Assembly (NCBI RefSeq): GCF_006636205.1
Contig: NZ_VIGB01000003.1
Location: 4,888,501 to 4,952,500 of the forward strand
From: Kitasatospora acidiphila
GTDB taxonomy: Bacteria > Actinomycetota > Actinomycetes > Streptomycetales > Streptomycetaceae
DNA: 64,000 bases
Reading direction: 5' to 3'
Numbering within the stretch: the first letter of the stretch is position 1; every line of letters begins with the position of its first letter. Shown here piece by piece: positions 1 to 8,145 of the stretch. The notes under the pieces were generated by a model, which saw only the letters and a list, made by a program, of their open reading frames with translations, ran no database searches and had not been told where the DNA came from. Position numbers and translations under genes: made by a program.

Positions 1-1569
1 GACGCCTTCGCCGCGCAGGACGGGGCGACGGTGTTCCAGGTGATCGACCGGGTGGTCGAGGGCGGGCACGATCCGCGCCGGTTCGTGACGGACCTGCTGG
101 AGCGGCTGCGCGACCTGGTGATCCTCGCCACAGTGCCGGACGCGGGGGAGAAGGGGCTGATCGACGCCCCCGCCGACCGGGTCGCGGTGATGCAGGCGCA
201 GGCTGAGCGGTTCGGGGCGGCCGACCTGAGCCGGGCCGCCGACATCGTCAACACCGGGCTGACCGAGATGCGCGGCAACGCGGCGCCCCGGCTGCAGCTG
301 GAGCTGATCTGCGCCCGGGTGATGCTGCCGGGGGCGTACCAGGACGAGCTGTCGCTGATGGCCCGGGTGGACAAGCTGGAGCGCCGCGCCACGCTGGGGG
401 GCGGGCAGGGGCTTGCGGGGATGGCGGCGGCCGTCCCGGCGGCTGCGCCTGCCGTGTCAGCCATGCCTGCCGCGCCCGCGATGCCTGCCGCGCCCGCGAT
501 GCCTGCCGCGCCCGCGATGCCTGTCGCGCCCGCGATGCCTGCTGCGCCGGCCGCGCCGCCGCAGGTGCAGGCTCAGGTTCCGCAGGTTCAGGCGCCGCCG
601 GTGCAGAGTCAGCCGATGCCGGTTCAGGCGGCCGCACCCCAGCAGTCCGCCCCCGGCGCCTGGCCGATCCCGCGCAGCTTCCCCGCCGCCGGGGCGCCCG
701 CCGCCCCCGCGCCCGCCCCGGTGGCCGCACCCGCGCCCGCGCCTGCCCCGGCACCCCAGCAACCCCAGCAGCAGCCCCAGCAGCCGCCGCAGCAGGCGGC
801 GCCGAGCGCGCAGGGCCAGCAGGGCGCTGCCCAGGTGCGCCAGTTGTGGCCGCAGGTGCTGGAGGCGGTGAAGAACCGCCGCCGCTTCACCTGGATCCTG
901 CTCAGCCAGAACGGCCAGGTGGCCGGTTTCGACGGCAGCACGCTCCAGGTCTCGTTCATCAACGCGGGGGCCCGCGACAGCTTCGTCTCCAGCAACAGCG
1001 ACGAGGTGCTGCGCCAGGCGCTGGCGGACGCCCTCGGGGTGGACTGGCGGGTGGAGTGCATCGTCGACCCCTCGGGCGGCGCGGGCAACGCTCCGGCGCC
1101 GCAGGCTCCGCCGAGCGGCGGGGGCGCCGGGGGCGGCTGGGGCACGTCGCGGCCGCAGCCGGCCGCGACGGCCACGGCGGTCGGCGGCCACCAGGCGGGC
1201 CAGGGCGGCTTCGGTGCACCGCCGGCGGCACCGGGAGCGCCTTCGGCGGGTCAGCCGCAGGCCGGCCCGGTACAGCCGGCGCCGCAGGCCCAGGCGCCGG
1301 TCCAGGCCCAGGCGCCCGCCCAGGCGTACCCCGCTGCCCGGACCTCACCGCCCCCCGCCGGATCGCAGCCCGCAGCCGGGGGAGCCGCGGCGCCCCCGCC
1401 GCCGGCCCCCGCCGACGAGTACCCGGACGACTTCCCGCCCGAGGACTACCCGATGGAGGCGCACCCGGACGTGCCGTCCGGCCCGCCGACCCAGGGGCCG
1501 TCGGGCGAGGAGCTGATCATGCGGGAGCTGGGCGCCACCGTGCTGGAGGAGATCCAGCACGGCAGCTGA
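1..1569 (+). CDS. dnaX: DNA polymerase III subunit gamma/tau, C-terminal part
   Basis: This is the 3' part of the clamp-loader ATPase gene; its start lies before the window. The visible N-terminal part (about the first 140 residues) is the helical domain III region that follows the AAA+ core, with family-typical text such as RFVTDLLERLRDLVIL and PRLQLELICARVMLP. A long Ala/Pro/Gln-rich linker follows, with five 18-bp repeats at 463-552. A folded segment around residues 285-360 (LWPQVLEAVKNRRRFTWILL) resembles the tau C-terminal domain, and the tail is acidic and proline-rich. The protein loads the sliding clamp and holds the polymerase at the replication fork. The linker is unusually long, as in other actinobacteria. 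No slippery site for a gamma frameshift is evident. Confidence 0.93.
   Translation, partial: DAFAAQDGATVFQVIDRVVEGGHDPRRFVTDLLERLRDLVILATVPDAGEKGLIDAPADRVAVMQAQAERFGAADLSRAADIVNTGLTEMRGNAAPRLQLELICARVMLPGAYQDELSLMARVDKLERRATLGGGQGLAGMAAAVPAAAPAVSAMPAAPAMPAAPAMPAAPAMPVAPAMPAAPAAPPQVQAQVPQVQAPPVQSQPMPVQAAAPQQSAPGAWPIPRSFPAAGAPAAPAPAPVAAPAPAPAPAPQQPQQQPQQPPQQAAPSAQGQQGAAQVRQLWPQVLEAVKNRRRFTWILLSQNGQVAGFDGSTLQVSFINAGARDSFVSSNSDEVLRQALADALGVDWRVECIVDPSGGAGNAPAPQAPPSGGGAGGGWGTSRPQPAATATAVGGHQAGQGGFGAPPAAPGAPSAGQPQAGPVQPAPQAQAPVQAQAPAQAYPAARTSPPPAGSQPAAGGAAAPPPPAPADEYPDDFPPEDYPMEAHPDVPSGPPTQGPSGEELIMRELGATVLEEIQHGS
463..552 (+). repeat. Five in-frame 18-bp tandem repeats in dnaX
   Basis: Units start at 463, 481, 499, 517 and 535 and encode M-P-A/V-A-P-A hexapeptides. 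The first three are almost identical; the fourth has Val for Ala and the fifth is diverged. The array lies in the disordered linker of the tau-type protein, so copy-number change would keep the frame. Confidence 0.9.
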
Positions 1570-1721
1570 GAAGTTGAGCGACCAAGCAGTCGGGGCAGCC
1601 GGGGCGGCTGGGCCATCGGGCCACTGGGTAGCCGAGCAGTCGCCGGACGACGGCGTGGGGCAGTCAGGACATAGGCTCGGCATGAAGGTGTCCGAAGCAG
1701 ATCAGTCAGGAGAGTGACCCC

Positions 1722-2063
1722 GTGTTCCCTGGTGGCGGGCAGCCCAACATGCAGGCGCTGCTGAAGCAGGCCCAGAAGATGCAGCAGGACCTCGCCAAGG
1801 CTCAGCAGGAGCTGGCCGAGGCGCGGCTGACCGGTTCGGCGGGCGGCGGTCTGGTGGAGGCGACGGTGACCGGCAGCGGTGAGCTGACCGCGCTGAAGAT
1901 CTCCCCGCAGGCCGTGGACCCGGAGGACACCGAGACCCTGGCGGACCTGGTGCTCGCCGCCGTCCGTGACGCCAGCGCTGCCGCGCAGAAGCTGCAGGCC
2001 GAGCGGATGGGCCCGCTGACCCAGGGCCTGGGCGGCGGCGGCATCCCGGGTCTCCCGTTCTGA
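1722..2063 (+). CDS. YbaB/EbfC family nucleoid-associated protein
   Basis: A 113-residue protein starting at GTG 1722 with GGAG about nine bases upstream. It has the YbaB fold signature: a Met/Gln-rich helix (QALLKQAQKMQQDLAKAQ), a beta section (VEATVTGSGELTALKISPQ) and a final helix with DLVLAAVRDA, then a Gly-rich tail. Proteins of this family bind DNA as dimers and are usually encoded between dnaX and recR, exactly as here, which supports a link to replication or recombination. Length is normal for the family. Family assignment is firm; the exact role is not known. Confidence 0.93.
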   Translation: MFPGGGQPNMQALLKQAQKMQQDLAKAQQELAEARLTGSAGGGLVEATVTGSGELTALKISPQAVDPEDTETLADLVLAAVRDASAAAQKLQAERMGPLTQGLGGGGIPGLPF

Positions 2064-2155
2064 CCCGTTCTGACCGTTCCGACGCTCAGCCGGTAGCCGG
2101 GCGGGCCCTGCGGTCACGGAGGCGACGACCCGAGTAGCGGCCAGGCCGCAACAGC

Positions 2156-2198
2156 GCTCCCCGCGTGCTCCCGAGCACTCGGGGAGCACGCGGGGAGC
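2156..2198 (+). terminator. Long hairpin after ybaB
   Basis: Perfect 17-bp arms (2156-2172 and 2182-2198) with a 9-base loop, in the 315-bp gap between ybaB and recR. There is no clear T-run, which is usual for streptomycete terminators. It probably ends the dnaX-ybaB transcript or attenuates read-through into recR. Confidence 0.6.
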
Positions 2199-2285
2199 AC
2201 TCACGAAGCGCTCGACGAAAGCGCTCAAAGAAGCAGCACAAGATCTGAACAACTAAAGATCAGGTCTGAACGTTTGACGACTTCA

Positions 2286-2312
2286 GGGCGCCGGGCGCTG
2301 TGCCCGGCGCCC
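2286..2312 (+). other. GC hairpin in the recR leader
   Basis: Perfect 11-bp arms (2286-2296, 2302-2312) around GCTGT. It lies about 65 bases before the recR start and after an AT-richer stretch (about 2235-2275) that looks like a promoter. It could be a second terminator stem or a leader structure. Confidence 0.4.
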
Positions 2313-2378
2313 CGATCGTTGGATGATGAGGACGAACACGACGACCGGCGCGACCAGCGCGGCAAGGAAGGCGGAGCG

Positions 2379-2977
2379 GTGTACGAGGGCGTGGTGCAGG
2401 ATCTGATCGACGAGCTGGGCCGACTGCCCGGTGTCGGTCCCAAGAGCGCCCAGCGGATCGCCTTCCACATCCTGCAGGCCGACCCGGTCGACGTCCGCCG
2501 GCTGGCGCACGCGCTGCTGGAGGTCAAGGAGCGCGTGCGCTTCTGCGTGACCTGCGGGAACGTGGCCGAGGCCGAGCAGTGCCGGGTCTGCCAGGACCCG
2601 CGGCGCGACCTGACGGTGATCTGCGTGGTCGAGGAGCCGAAGGACGTGGTGGCGATCGAGCGGACCCGCGAGTTCCGCGGCCGCTACCACGTGCTGGGGG
2701 CGCGATCAGTCCGATCGAGGGTGTCGGCCCTGACGACCTGCGGATTCGCGAGCTGCTGGCCCGGCTCTCCGACGGGACGGTCGGCGAGCTGATCCTGGCC
2801 ACAGACCCCAACCTGGAGGGGGAGGCGACCGCCACCTATCTGGCCCGGCTGTGCAAGCCGATGGGCCTGAAGGTGACTCGGCTGGCGAGCGGCCTGCCCG
2901 TCGGCGGGGACTTGGAGTATGCCGACGAGGTCACCCTCGGCCGGGCCTTCGAAGGGAGACGACTGCTCGATGTCTGA
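2379..2977 (+). CDS. recR: Recombination protein RecR (frameshifted in this sequence)
   Basis: RecR works with RecF/RecO in loading RecA at gaps. The GTG start at 2379 begins MYEGVVQDLIDELGRLPGVG, the helix-hairpin-helix region. The zinc finger (CVTCGNVAEAEQCRVC) and Toprim text (VICVVEEPKDVVAIE) follow. At the G-run 2696-2700 the frame is lost: one G is missing, and the neighbouring frame continues exactly as RecR should (GAISPIEGVGPDDLRIRELL ... ATDPNLEGEATATYLARL) to the TGA at 2975. With the base restored the product is about 199 residues, the normal length. The end overlaps the next gene by 8 bases. A true frameshift in a conserved repair gene is less likely than a base-calling error. 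Confidence 0.92.
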
Positions 2978-3692
2978 GATTTCTGAGATGTCTGGAATGT
3001 CCAGGATTTCCGGAGGATCCGGTAAGTCCGGAGCATCCGGGATGTCCGAGAACCCTGCGCTGCAGATGCCCGAGAACCTGCCGGAGCCGGACGACTTCGC
3101 GGTGCAGATCGCGGACTCGGTCAAGAGCTTCGTGGTCGCGGTCACCGAGATCGCCAAGGGCGACGAGCCGGGCAGTGCGATCTCCCTGCTGCTCCTGGAG
3201 GTCTCCCAGCTGCTGCTGGCCGGCGGGCGGCTCGGCGCGGTCGAGGACGTGGTGCCGGACGACCGGTTCGAGCCGGACGCCGGCCCCGAGCCGGACGGTG
3301 TGGAGCTGCGCGAGAACCTGGCGGAGCTGCTGGCCCCGATCGACGTCTACCACGAGGTGTTCGACCCGTACGGCCCGCCGGAGCGCCCGAACGCCTTCCG
3401 GATCTCGGACGACCTGGCCGGCGTGGTGAGCGACCTGCGGCACGGGTTGACGCACTACGAGGAGGGCCGGGTCAGCGAGGCGCTCTGGTGGTGGCAGTAC
3501 TCCTACCTGTCCACCTGGGGCTCGACCTGCACGGCGGTGCTGCGGGCGCTGCAGTCGCTGATCGCGCACGTGCGGATGGACAGCCCGATCGGCGCGGTGC
3601 CGGACGGCGCGGACACCGACGACGACGGCCTGACCGACGAGCAGCTGGAGCAGCAGGCCGGCGATCTGATGGCAGCCGAGCTGGGGATCTGA
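2970..3692 (+). CDS. DUF5063 domain protein
   Basis: A 240-residue protein starting at ATG 2970, with GGGAG at 2955-2959, inside the end of recR. Residues 1-30 are a run of short Ser-Glu/Gly/Arg-Met/Ile units encoded by near-repeated DNA. The rest (from about NLPEPDDFAVQIADSVKSFV) matches the DUF5063 proteins that follow recR in streptomycetes: helical, with a conserved YLSTWGSTCTAVLRAL segment and an acidic C-terminus. The function is unknown. Position and overlap suggest co-transcription with recR. Confidence 0.85.
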   Translation: MSEISEMSGMSRISGGSGKSGASGMSENPALQMPENLPEPDDFAVQIADSVKSFVVAVTEIAKGDEPGSAISLLLLEVSQLLLAGGRLGAVEDVVPDDRFEPDAGPEPDGVELRENLAELLAPIDVYHEVFDPYGPPERPNAFRISDDLAGVVSDLRHGLTHYEEGRVSEALWWWQYSYLSTWGSTCTAVLRALQSLIAHVRMDSPIGAVPDGADTDDDGLTDEQLEQQAGDLMAAELGI

Positions 3693-3933
3693 TCCGGGTC
3701 GAAACCCTGAAGGCATCCCCCGGTGCCCGCGGCAGCCTGCCGAACCGGTCATCCGCGAAATTATCGGAAGAAATCTTCGCGCGGATATTTCCAGTGCCGC
3801 CCGGCCCTCGGCGCGAAATTCTTCTCCGGGGGTGCCCGACCCTCCGTAGACCTGCCCGTTCACCCGTCTGCTGGGCGTTCAACTCGTGAAATGGCAGTCT
3901 CATCATATGGAAAGCGTCGGATGGGTCGCCCCT

Positions 3934-3952
3934 GCTCGCTAGACTGGCGAGC
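3934..3952 (+). promoter_or_regulatory. Inverted repeat with a TAGACT box upstream of ask
   Basis: GCTCGC and GCGAGC arms flank TAGACTG about 100 bases before the aspartate kinase start. TAGACT fits a vegetative -10 hexamer, so this may be the ask promoter overlapped by an operator-like palindrome. The 357-bp gap (3693-4049) has no other clear gene. Its first half is locally AT-rich (3755-3800). Confidence 0.35.
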
Positions 3953-4049
3953 GACCGCAGTACCCCCTGCCCAAGGGGTCTGGGGGGATCGGGCGGCGCC
4001 ACCCGCGTCGGGCACCACCCCCCGAAGACGACTTAGTCGAGGAGCGCAC

Positions 4050-5330
4050 GTGGGCCTTGTCGTGCAGAAGTACGGCGGCTCATCCGTTGCGGATGCCGAG
4101 GGCATCAAGCGCGTAGCCCGTCGAATTGTCGACACCAAGAAGGCCGGCCATGAGGTCGTCGTCGTGGTGTCCGCGATGGGCGACACGACGGACGAGCTCA
4201 TCGAACTCGCCGAGCAGGTTTCCCCGATTCCTGCCGGCCGTGAGTTCGACATGCTGCTGACCGCTGGAGAGCGGATCTCCATGGCCCTGCTGGCGATGGC
4301 GATCAAATCCCTGGGACACGAGGCCCAGTCCTTCACGGGCAGCCAGGCCGGTGTGATCACCGACCAGGTCCACAACAAGGCGCGCATCATCGACGTCACG
4401 CCCGGCCGGATCCGCTCCGCGCTGGATGACGGCAACATCGCCATCGTGGCCGGGTTCCAGGGCGTCTCGCAGGTCAGCAAGGACATCACCACGCTGGGCC
4501 GCGGCGGCTCGGACACCACCGCGGTGGCGCTGGCAGCGGCCCTCAAGGCCGAGGTCTGCGAGATCTACACCGACGTGGACGGCGTCTTCAGCGCCGACCC
4601 CCGGGTGGTCAAGAGGGCGCGCAAGATCGACTGGATCGGCTACGAGGACATGCTCGAGCTGGCGTCCTCCGGGTCGAAGGTGCTGCTGGACCGCTGTGTG
4701 GAGTACGCGCGGCGCTACAGCATCCCGATCCACGTACGATCGTCCTTCTCCGGTCTACCGGGGACCATCGTCAGCAACACCAACCCGAACGAGCCCGAAG
4801 GGGGCGAGATGGAGCAGGCCATCATCTCCGGAGTCGCCCACGACACGTCCGAGGCGAAGGTCACGGTCGTCGGCGTCCCCGACAAGCCGGGCGAGGCGGC
4901 CCGGATCTTCCGTGCCATCGCGGACGCCGAGGTCAACATCGACATGGTGGTGCAGAACGTCTCCGCCGCCTCGACCGGGTTGACCGACATCTCCTTCACG
5001 CTGCCCAAGACCGAGGGCCAGAAGGCGATCGACGCACTCGGCCGGGTCAAGGAGGGCATCGGCTACGAGTCGCTGCGCTACGACGACGCGATCGGCAAGA
5101 TCTCGCTGGTCGGCGCCGGCATGCGGTCCAACCCCGGGGTCACCGCGACCTTCTTCGAGGCGCTCTCCGAGGCCGGTGTGAACATCGAGCTGATCTCCAC
5201 CTCGGAGATCCGGATCTCGGTGGTCACCCGGGCCGAGGACGTGCCCGAGGCGGTCCGCGCCGTGCACAGCGCCTTCGGGCTGGACAGCGACTCCGACGAG
5301 GCCGTCGTCTACGGCGGGACCGGACGGTAA
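4050..5330 (+). CDS. ask: Aspartate kinase (alpha subunit, with internal beta start)
   Basis: Catalyses the first step of the aspartate family pathway (lysine, threonine, methionine, diaminopimelate). It is 426 residues from GTG 4050 (GGAG at 4041-4044). The N-terminal kinase motif VQKYGGSSVADAEGIKRVA, the Asp-rich active-site text ITTLGRGGSDTTAVALA and two C-terminal ACT domains (VTVVGVPDKPGEAARIF, ISLVGAGMRSNPGVTATFF) are intact. An in-frame ATG at 4809 after a GAAGGGGG stretch would give a beta subunit of about 173 residues made only of the ACT region, as known for actinobacterial LysC. The usual partner asd does not follow; a terminator and a sigma-factor gene do. Confidence 0.95.
   Translation: MGLVVQKYGGSSVADAEGIKRVARRIVDTKKAGHEVVVVVSAMGDTTDELIELAEQVSPIPAGREFDMLLTAGERISMALLAMAIKSLGHEAQSFTGSQAGVITDQVHNKARIIDVTPGRIRSALDDGNIAIVAGFQGVSQVSKDITTLGRGGSDTTAVALAAALKAEVCEIYTDVDGVFSADPRVVKRARKIDWIGYEDMLELASSGSKVLLDRCVEYARRYSIPIHVRSSFSGLPGTIVSNTNPNEPEGGEMEQAIISGVAHDTSEAKVTVVGVPDKPGEAARIFRAIADAEVNIDMVVQNVSAASTGLTDISFTLPKTEGQKAIDALGRVKEGIGYESLRYDDAIGKISLVGAGMRSNPGVTATFFEALSEAGVNIELISTSEIRISVVTRAEDVPEAVRAVHSAFGLDSDSDEAVVYGGTGR
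4809..5330 (+). CDS. Probable in-frame beta subunit of aspartate kinase
   Basis: Translation from the internal ATG 4809 (purine-rich GAAGGGGGCGAG just before it) gives the two ACT domains alone. Overlapping alpha/beta translation is established for Corynebacterium and Bacillus relatives; its use here is inferred from the position of the start and the purine-rich stretch before it. Confidence 0.5.
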   Translation: MEQAIISGVAHDTSEAKVTVVGVPDKPGEAARIFRAIADAEVNIDMVVQNVSAASTGLTDISFTLPKTEGQKAIDALGRVKEGIGYESLRYDDAIGKISLVGAGMRSNPGVTATFFEALSEAGVNIELISTSEIRISVVTRAEDVPEAVRAVHSAFGLDSDSDEAVVYGGTGR

Positions 5331-5436
5331 CCGTCGCGGCGCAGGCGATGACCGCAACGGCGGCCGAACCGGCCGCCTGAGGTCACCCCGGGCCGTCCCC
5401 TGGTCGCTTTTGACCCGGTTTCGACATGCTTTCGGA

Positions 5437-5469
5437 ACGCAGCCCCCTTCCTGGTGGAGGGGGCTGCGT
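5437..5469 (+). terminator. Terminator after ask
   Basis: 11-bp perfect arms (5437-5447 and 5459-5469, ACGCAGCCCCC and its complement) with an 11-base loop. It separates ask from the sigma-factor gene, and it excludes any sigma start placed before 5469. Confidence 0.75.
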
Positions 5470-5639
5470 TGGGTACGGAAGAATGTCGGTCGAACGGGGC
5501 AACCCTGAGGGGGATCAAGTGTCCAACGGGCGTGACAGACCTGGCAGTGGTGGGTGCGGTGGCGAGGCCGTCCCGAGTGCGCCCAGCCCCGCAGAGCGGC
5601 GTGCGCTCGGATCCCGTGCGGCGACCCGTTGAGGCGGAG

Positions 5640-6161
5640 GTGACGACGGCGGCAACCGAGGCGGTCGGCGCGAGCGTCGACCTGCTGACCACCACTTACC
5701 AGGCCCACTACCGCTCGCTGCTGCGGCTGGCCGCGCTGCTCCTCGACGACCAGTCCTCCTGCGAGGACGTCGTGCAGGAGGCGTTCATCCGGGTGCACTC
5801 GGCCCGGCGGCGGGTGCGGGAGCCGGAGAAGATCCTCGCCTATCTCCGGCAGACCGTGGTCAACCTCTCGCGCAGCACGCTGCGGCGGCGGATCCTCGGG
5901 CTGCGCCTGCTGCCCAAGCCGATGCCTGACATGGCCAGTGCAGAAGAGGGTGCCTACGATGCACTGGAACGCGACCAGTTGAAGGCCGCGCTGCAGCGCC
6001 TGCAGCGCCGCCAGCGGGAGGTCCTGGTGCTGCGCTACTACGCGGACCTGACGGAGGCCCAGGTCGCCGAGGTGCTGGGGGTCTCGGTGGGTGCGGTCAA
6101 GGCCTATGGCTCACGCGGCCTGGCGGCCCTTCGGGTGCTGATGGAGAGCGGTCATGACTGA
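5640..6161 (+). CDS. SigE-family ECF RNA polymerase sigma factor
   Basis: A 173-residue sigma factor. Region 2 is visible as TTYQAHYRSLLRLAALLLDD...CEDVVQEAFIRVH, and region 4 as ALQRLQRRQREVLVLRYYADLTEAQVAEVLGVSVGAVK. The start is chosen at GTG 5640 because GAGG sits five bases upstream; GTG 5532 is in frame and would add 36 residues, but has no well-placed ribosome binding site. The stop overlaps the next gene by eight bases, so the following membrane protein is probably its partner or anti-sigma-like regulator. Confidence 0.85.
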   Translation: MTTAATEAVGASVDLLTTTYQAHYRSLLRLAALLLDDQSSCEDVVQEAFIRVHSARRRVREPEKILAYLRQTVVNLSRSTLRRRILGLRLLPKPMPDMASAEEGAYDALERDQLKAALQRLQRRQREVLVLRYYADLTEAQVAEVLGVSVGAVKAYGSRGLAALRVLMESGHD

Positions 6162-7319
6162 GGAGCAGGTCGACGGGGCAGGCGCGGTGCCCGCGTCGCG
6201 CGGCCCGGAGCCGGAGCCCAGCCCGGGCGACGAGCAGGCGGTGCGGGCACTGCTGCACCGCGCGGTGGCCGAGGTCCAGCCGGCGCCCGACGCGCTGGCC
6301 CGGATCCGCCGTGCCGTGCCGGCCCGCCGGGCCCGCTACCGCCAGGCCTGGACGGGGGCGGCCGTGATCGTGGCCCTGACGGCCGTCGCGGTGCCCACCC
6401 TGAACGGGCTCGGCGCACTGCAGCTCTCCGACGGCTCGGCGCCCGGTGCGGCGGCCCAGGCCGGCACCGAGGCGGCCCGGCCCGGCGGCGGCCCGGTGCA
6501 GCGCAGCACCAGGCCTGCCGTGCCGGTGCCGGTGCCCGGCGACGGCTCGGCCAGCCCGGTCGGCGCCAGCGCGGCGCCGACCGCCGCCGGCCAGTCGGCC
6601 TCGCCCAGCAGCAGCGCCTCGGGCCCGTCGGCGCCGGCCGGTGCCACCGCGCCGCCCAGCACGGCGCCCGCCTGCGCCCGGACCGACCTGGGCGGCGGCA
6701 GCGTGACGACCGGGCAGGCCGACGCCACCGGGCGGGTCTACGGCGCGTTCACCGTGACCAATGTCTCCGGCCACCCCTGCCTGCTCGGCGACCCAGGGAC
6801 GATCGGCGCGATGGTCAGCGGCGGCGGTGCGGTCCAGGTGGTGGCGCACACCGCCGGCGACCCGGCGCCCAACCTGCCGCCGCCCGCGCCGGACAGCCCG
6901 CGGCTGCTGGCCGCCGGGGCGAACTACCGCATGGTGTTCGCCTGGGTGCCGGACGCGGTCTGCCCGAGCACCGGGCCGGCCCCGCAGGCGACCGGCAGCG
7001 GCCAGCCCACCTCGGCCGGCTCGAGCCCGAGCAGCGCGGCCACCGCGGGCGCGGTCAGCGGGGCCGGAGCGCAGCCGGGGGCGCCAGGGCAGCCGCGCCC
7101 TCCCCGGCGTCCGGGGCCGACGGCGGCGGCACCGCCGGGCCCACCGGGCAGCCGGCCCCGCCCGCCTCGGCGTCCGCGACCCCGGCGCCGTCGCCCGCGG
7201 TCACGCCGGGCACCCTGGCCCTGGGGTACCGCCCGCTGGGGGCGGCACCGGACGTGGCGAGCGCCACCATCGGCGGCGTCTGCGGCGGCGGCACGGTGTA
7301 CCGGGCCGCCGTCCAGTAG
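6154..7319 (+). CDS. DUF4232-like membrane-anchored protein (frameshifted)
   Basis: Starts at ATG 6154 inside the end of the sigma gene. It has a cytoplasmic N-terminus of about 68 residues, one membrane segment (AWTGAAVIVALTAVAVPTL), a long Ala/Pro/Ser-rich linker and an extracytoplasmic domain with paired cysteines (CARTDLGGG ... VTNVSGHPCLLGDPG) like DUF4232. At the G-run 7077-7081 one G is missing. The neighbouring frame then carries TPGTLALGYRPLGAAPDVAS and ends at TAG 7317-7319. Without correction the frame falsely runs on into the SURF1 gene. Coupling to the sigma gene suggests envelope sensing. An anti-sigma role is inferred; no zinc anti-sigma motif is seen. Confidence 0.75.
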
Positions 7320-7365
7320 TGCCCCCTGCGCGAGGGCCGAACGTAATGGTGGTTACCGTGGGGGT

Positions 7366-8139
7366 GTGTACCGGTTCCTCCTGACTCCGCGATGGCTCGG
7401 CAGCACCGTCCTCGCGGTCGCCGCCATCGTGGCCTGCCTCTGGCTGGGCAGCTGGCAGCTGAGCCGGTTCGAGGCCCGGGTGACCCCGCAGCACGCCGCC
7501 GGCACCGCGCCGACGGCTGCCGCGAGCCCGCTGGACACCGTGCTGCCCGGCCCGGTGGCCAAGGTCAGCACGGTCACCGTCGGCCACCCGGTGACCGTGA
7601 CCGGCAGCTACGACCCGGCGCACCAGCTGGCCGTGCCCAACCGCACGGTGGACAACCGCCAGGGCTACTACCTGTTCACCCCGCTGCGCACCGCCGACGG
7701 CCGGGCCGTGGCGGTGGTGCGCGGCTGGCTGCCCGGCGCACCGGGGGCGCAGCTGCCCGCGCCGCCGAGCGGGCAGCAGACCGTCACCGGCCGGCTGCAG
7801 GCGCCGGAGAGCAACGACACCTCGGGTGCGGTGGCCGGCGGCCTGCCGGCCGGGCAGCTGGGCATGATCAGTCCGGCGTCGCTGGTCAACCTGCTGCCGT
7901 ACCCGGTGTACGACGGATGGGTGGCCGCCGATGACGTGCCGGCCGGGATGACCGCCGTGCCCACCGCGCAGCCGTCCGGTGGCGACGGGCTGACCGCCCG
8001 GGCGTTCCAGAACCTCGGCTACACCCTGGAGTGGTTCGTCTTCGCCGGGTTCGTCGGCTTCATGTGGTTCCGGCTGGCCCGCCGGGAGGCGGAGGCGGCC
8101 CAGGACCGGGCGCTGGGCCTCGACCCGGTCCTGGAGTAG
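7366..8139 (+). CDS. SURF1 family membrane protein
   Basis: A 257-residue protein from GTG 7366 (MYRFLLTPRWLGSTVLAVAA). It has two membrane helices, near the start (about 9-27) and near the end (about 219-238, LEWFVFAGFVGFMWFRL), with an extracytoplasmic region between them. The SURF1 signature is present: GSWQLSRFEAR after helix 1, VTVTGSYDPAHQLAVPNRTVDNRQGYYLFTPL, and AVVRGWLPG. SURF1 proteins help assemble haem-copper cytochrome oxidase. The gene lies 46 bases after the true stop of the preceding gene; the apparent fusion is due to the frameshift there. It converges on the peptidase gene. Confidence 0.85.
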   Translation: MYRFLLTPRWLGSTVLAVAAIVACLWLGSWQLSRFEARVTPQHAAGTAPTAAASPLDTVLPGPVAKVSTVTVGHPVTVTGSYDPAHQLAVPNRTVDNRQGYYLFTPLRTADGRAVAVVRGWLPGAPGAQLPAPPSGQQTVTGRLQAPESNDTSGAVAGGLPAGQLGMISPASLVNLLPYPVYDGWVAADDVPAGMTAVPTAQPSGGDGLTARAFQNLGYTLEWFVFAGFVGFMWFRLARREAEAAQDRALGLDPVLE

Positions 8140-8145
8140 CGACCG

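Noticed and set aside
6154..8139. A single 661-residue protein joining a DUF4232-like domain to SURF1
   Set aside because: The middle (about 7080-7365) is Arg/Pro nonsense, while the alternative frame gives normal protein text to a stop at 7319 and a GTG start exists at 7366. One missing G explains the false fusion.
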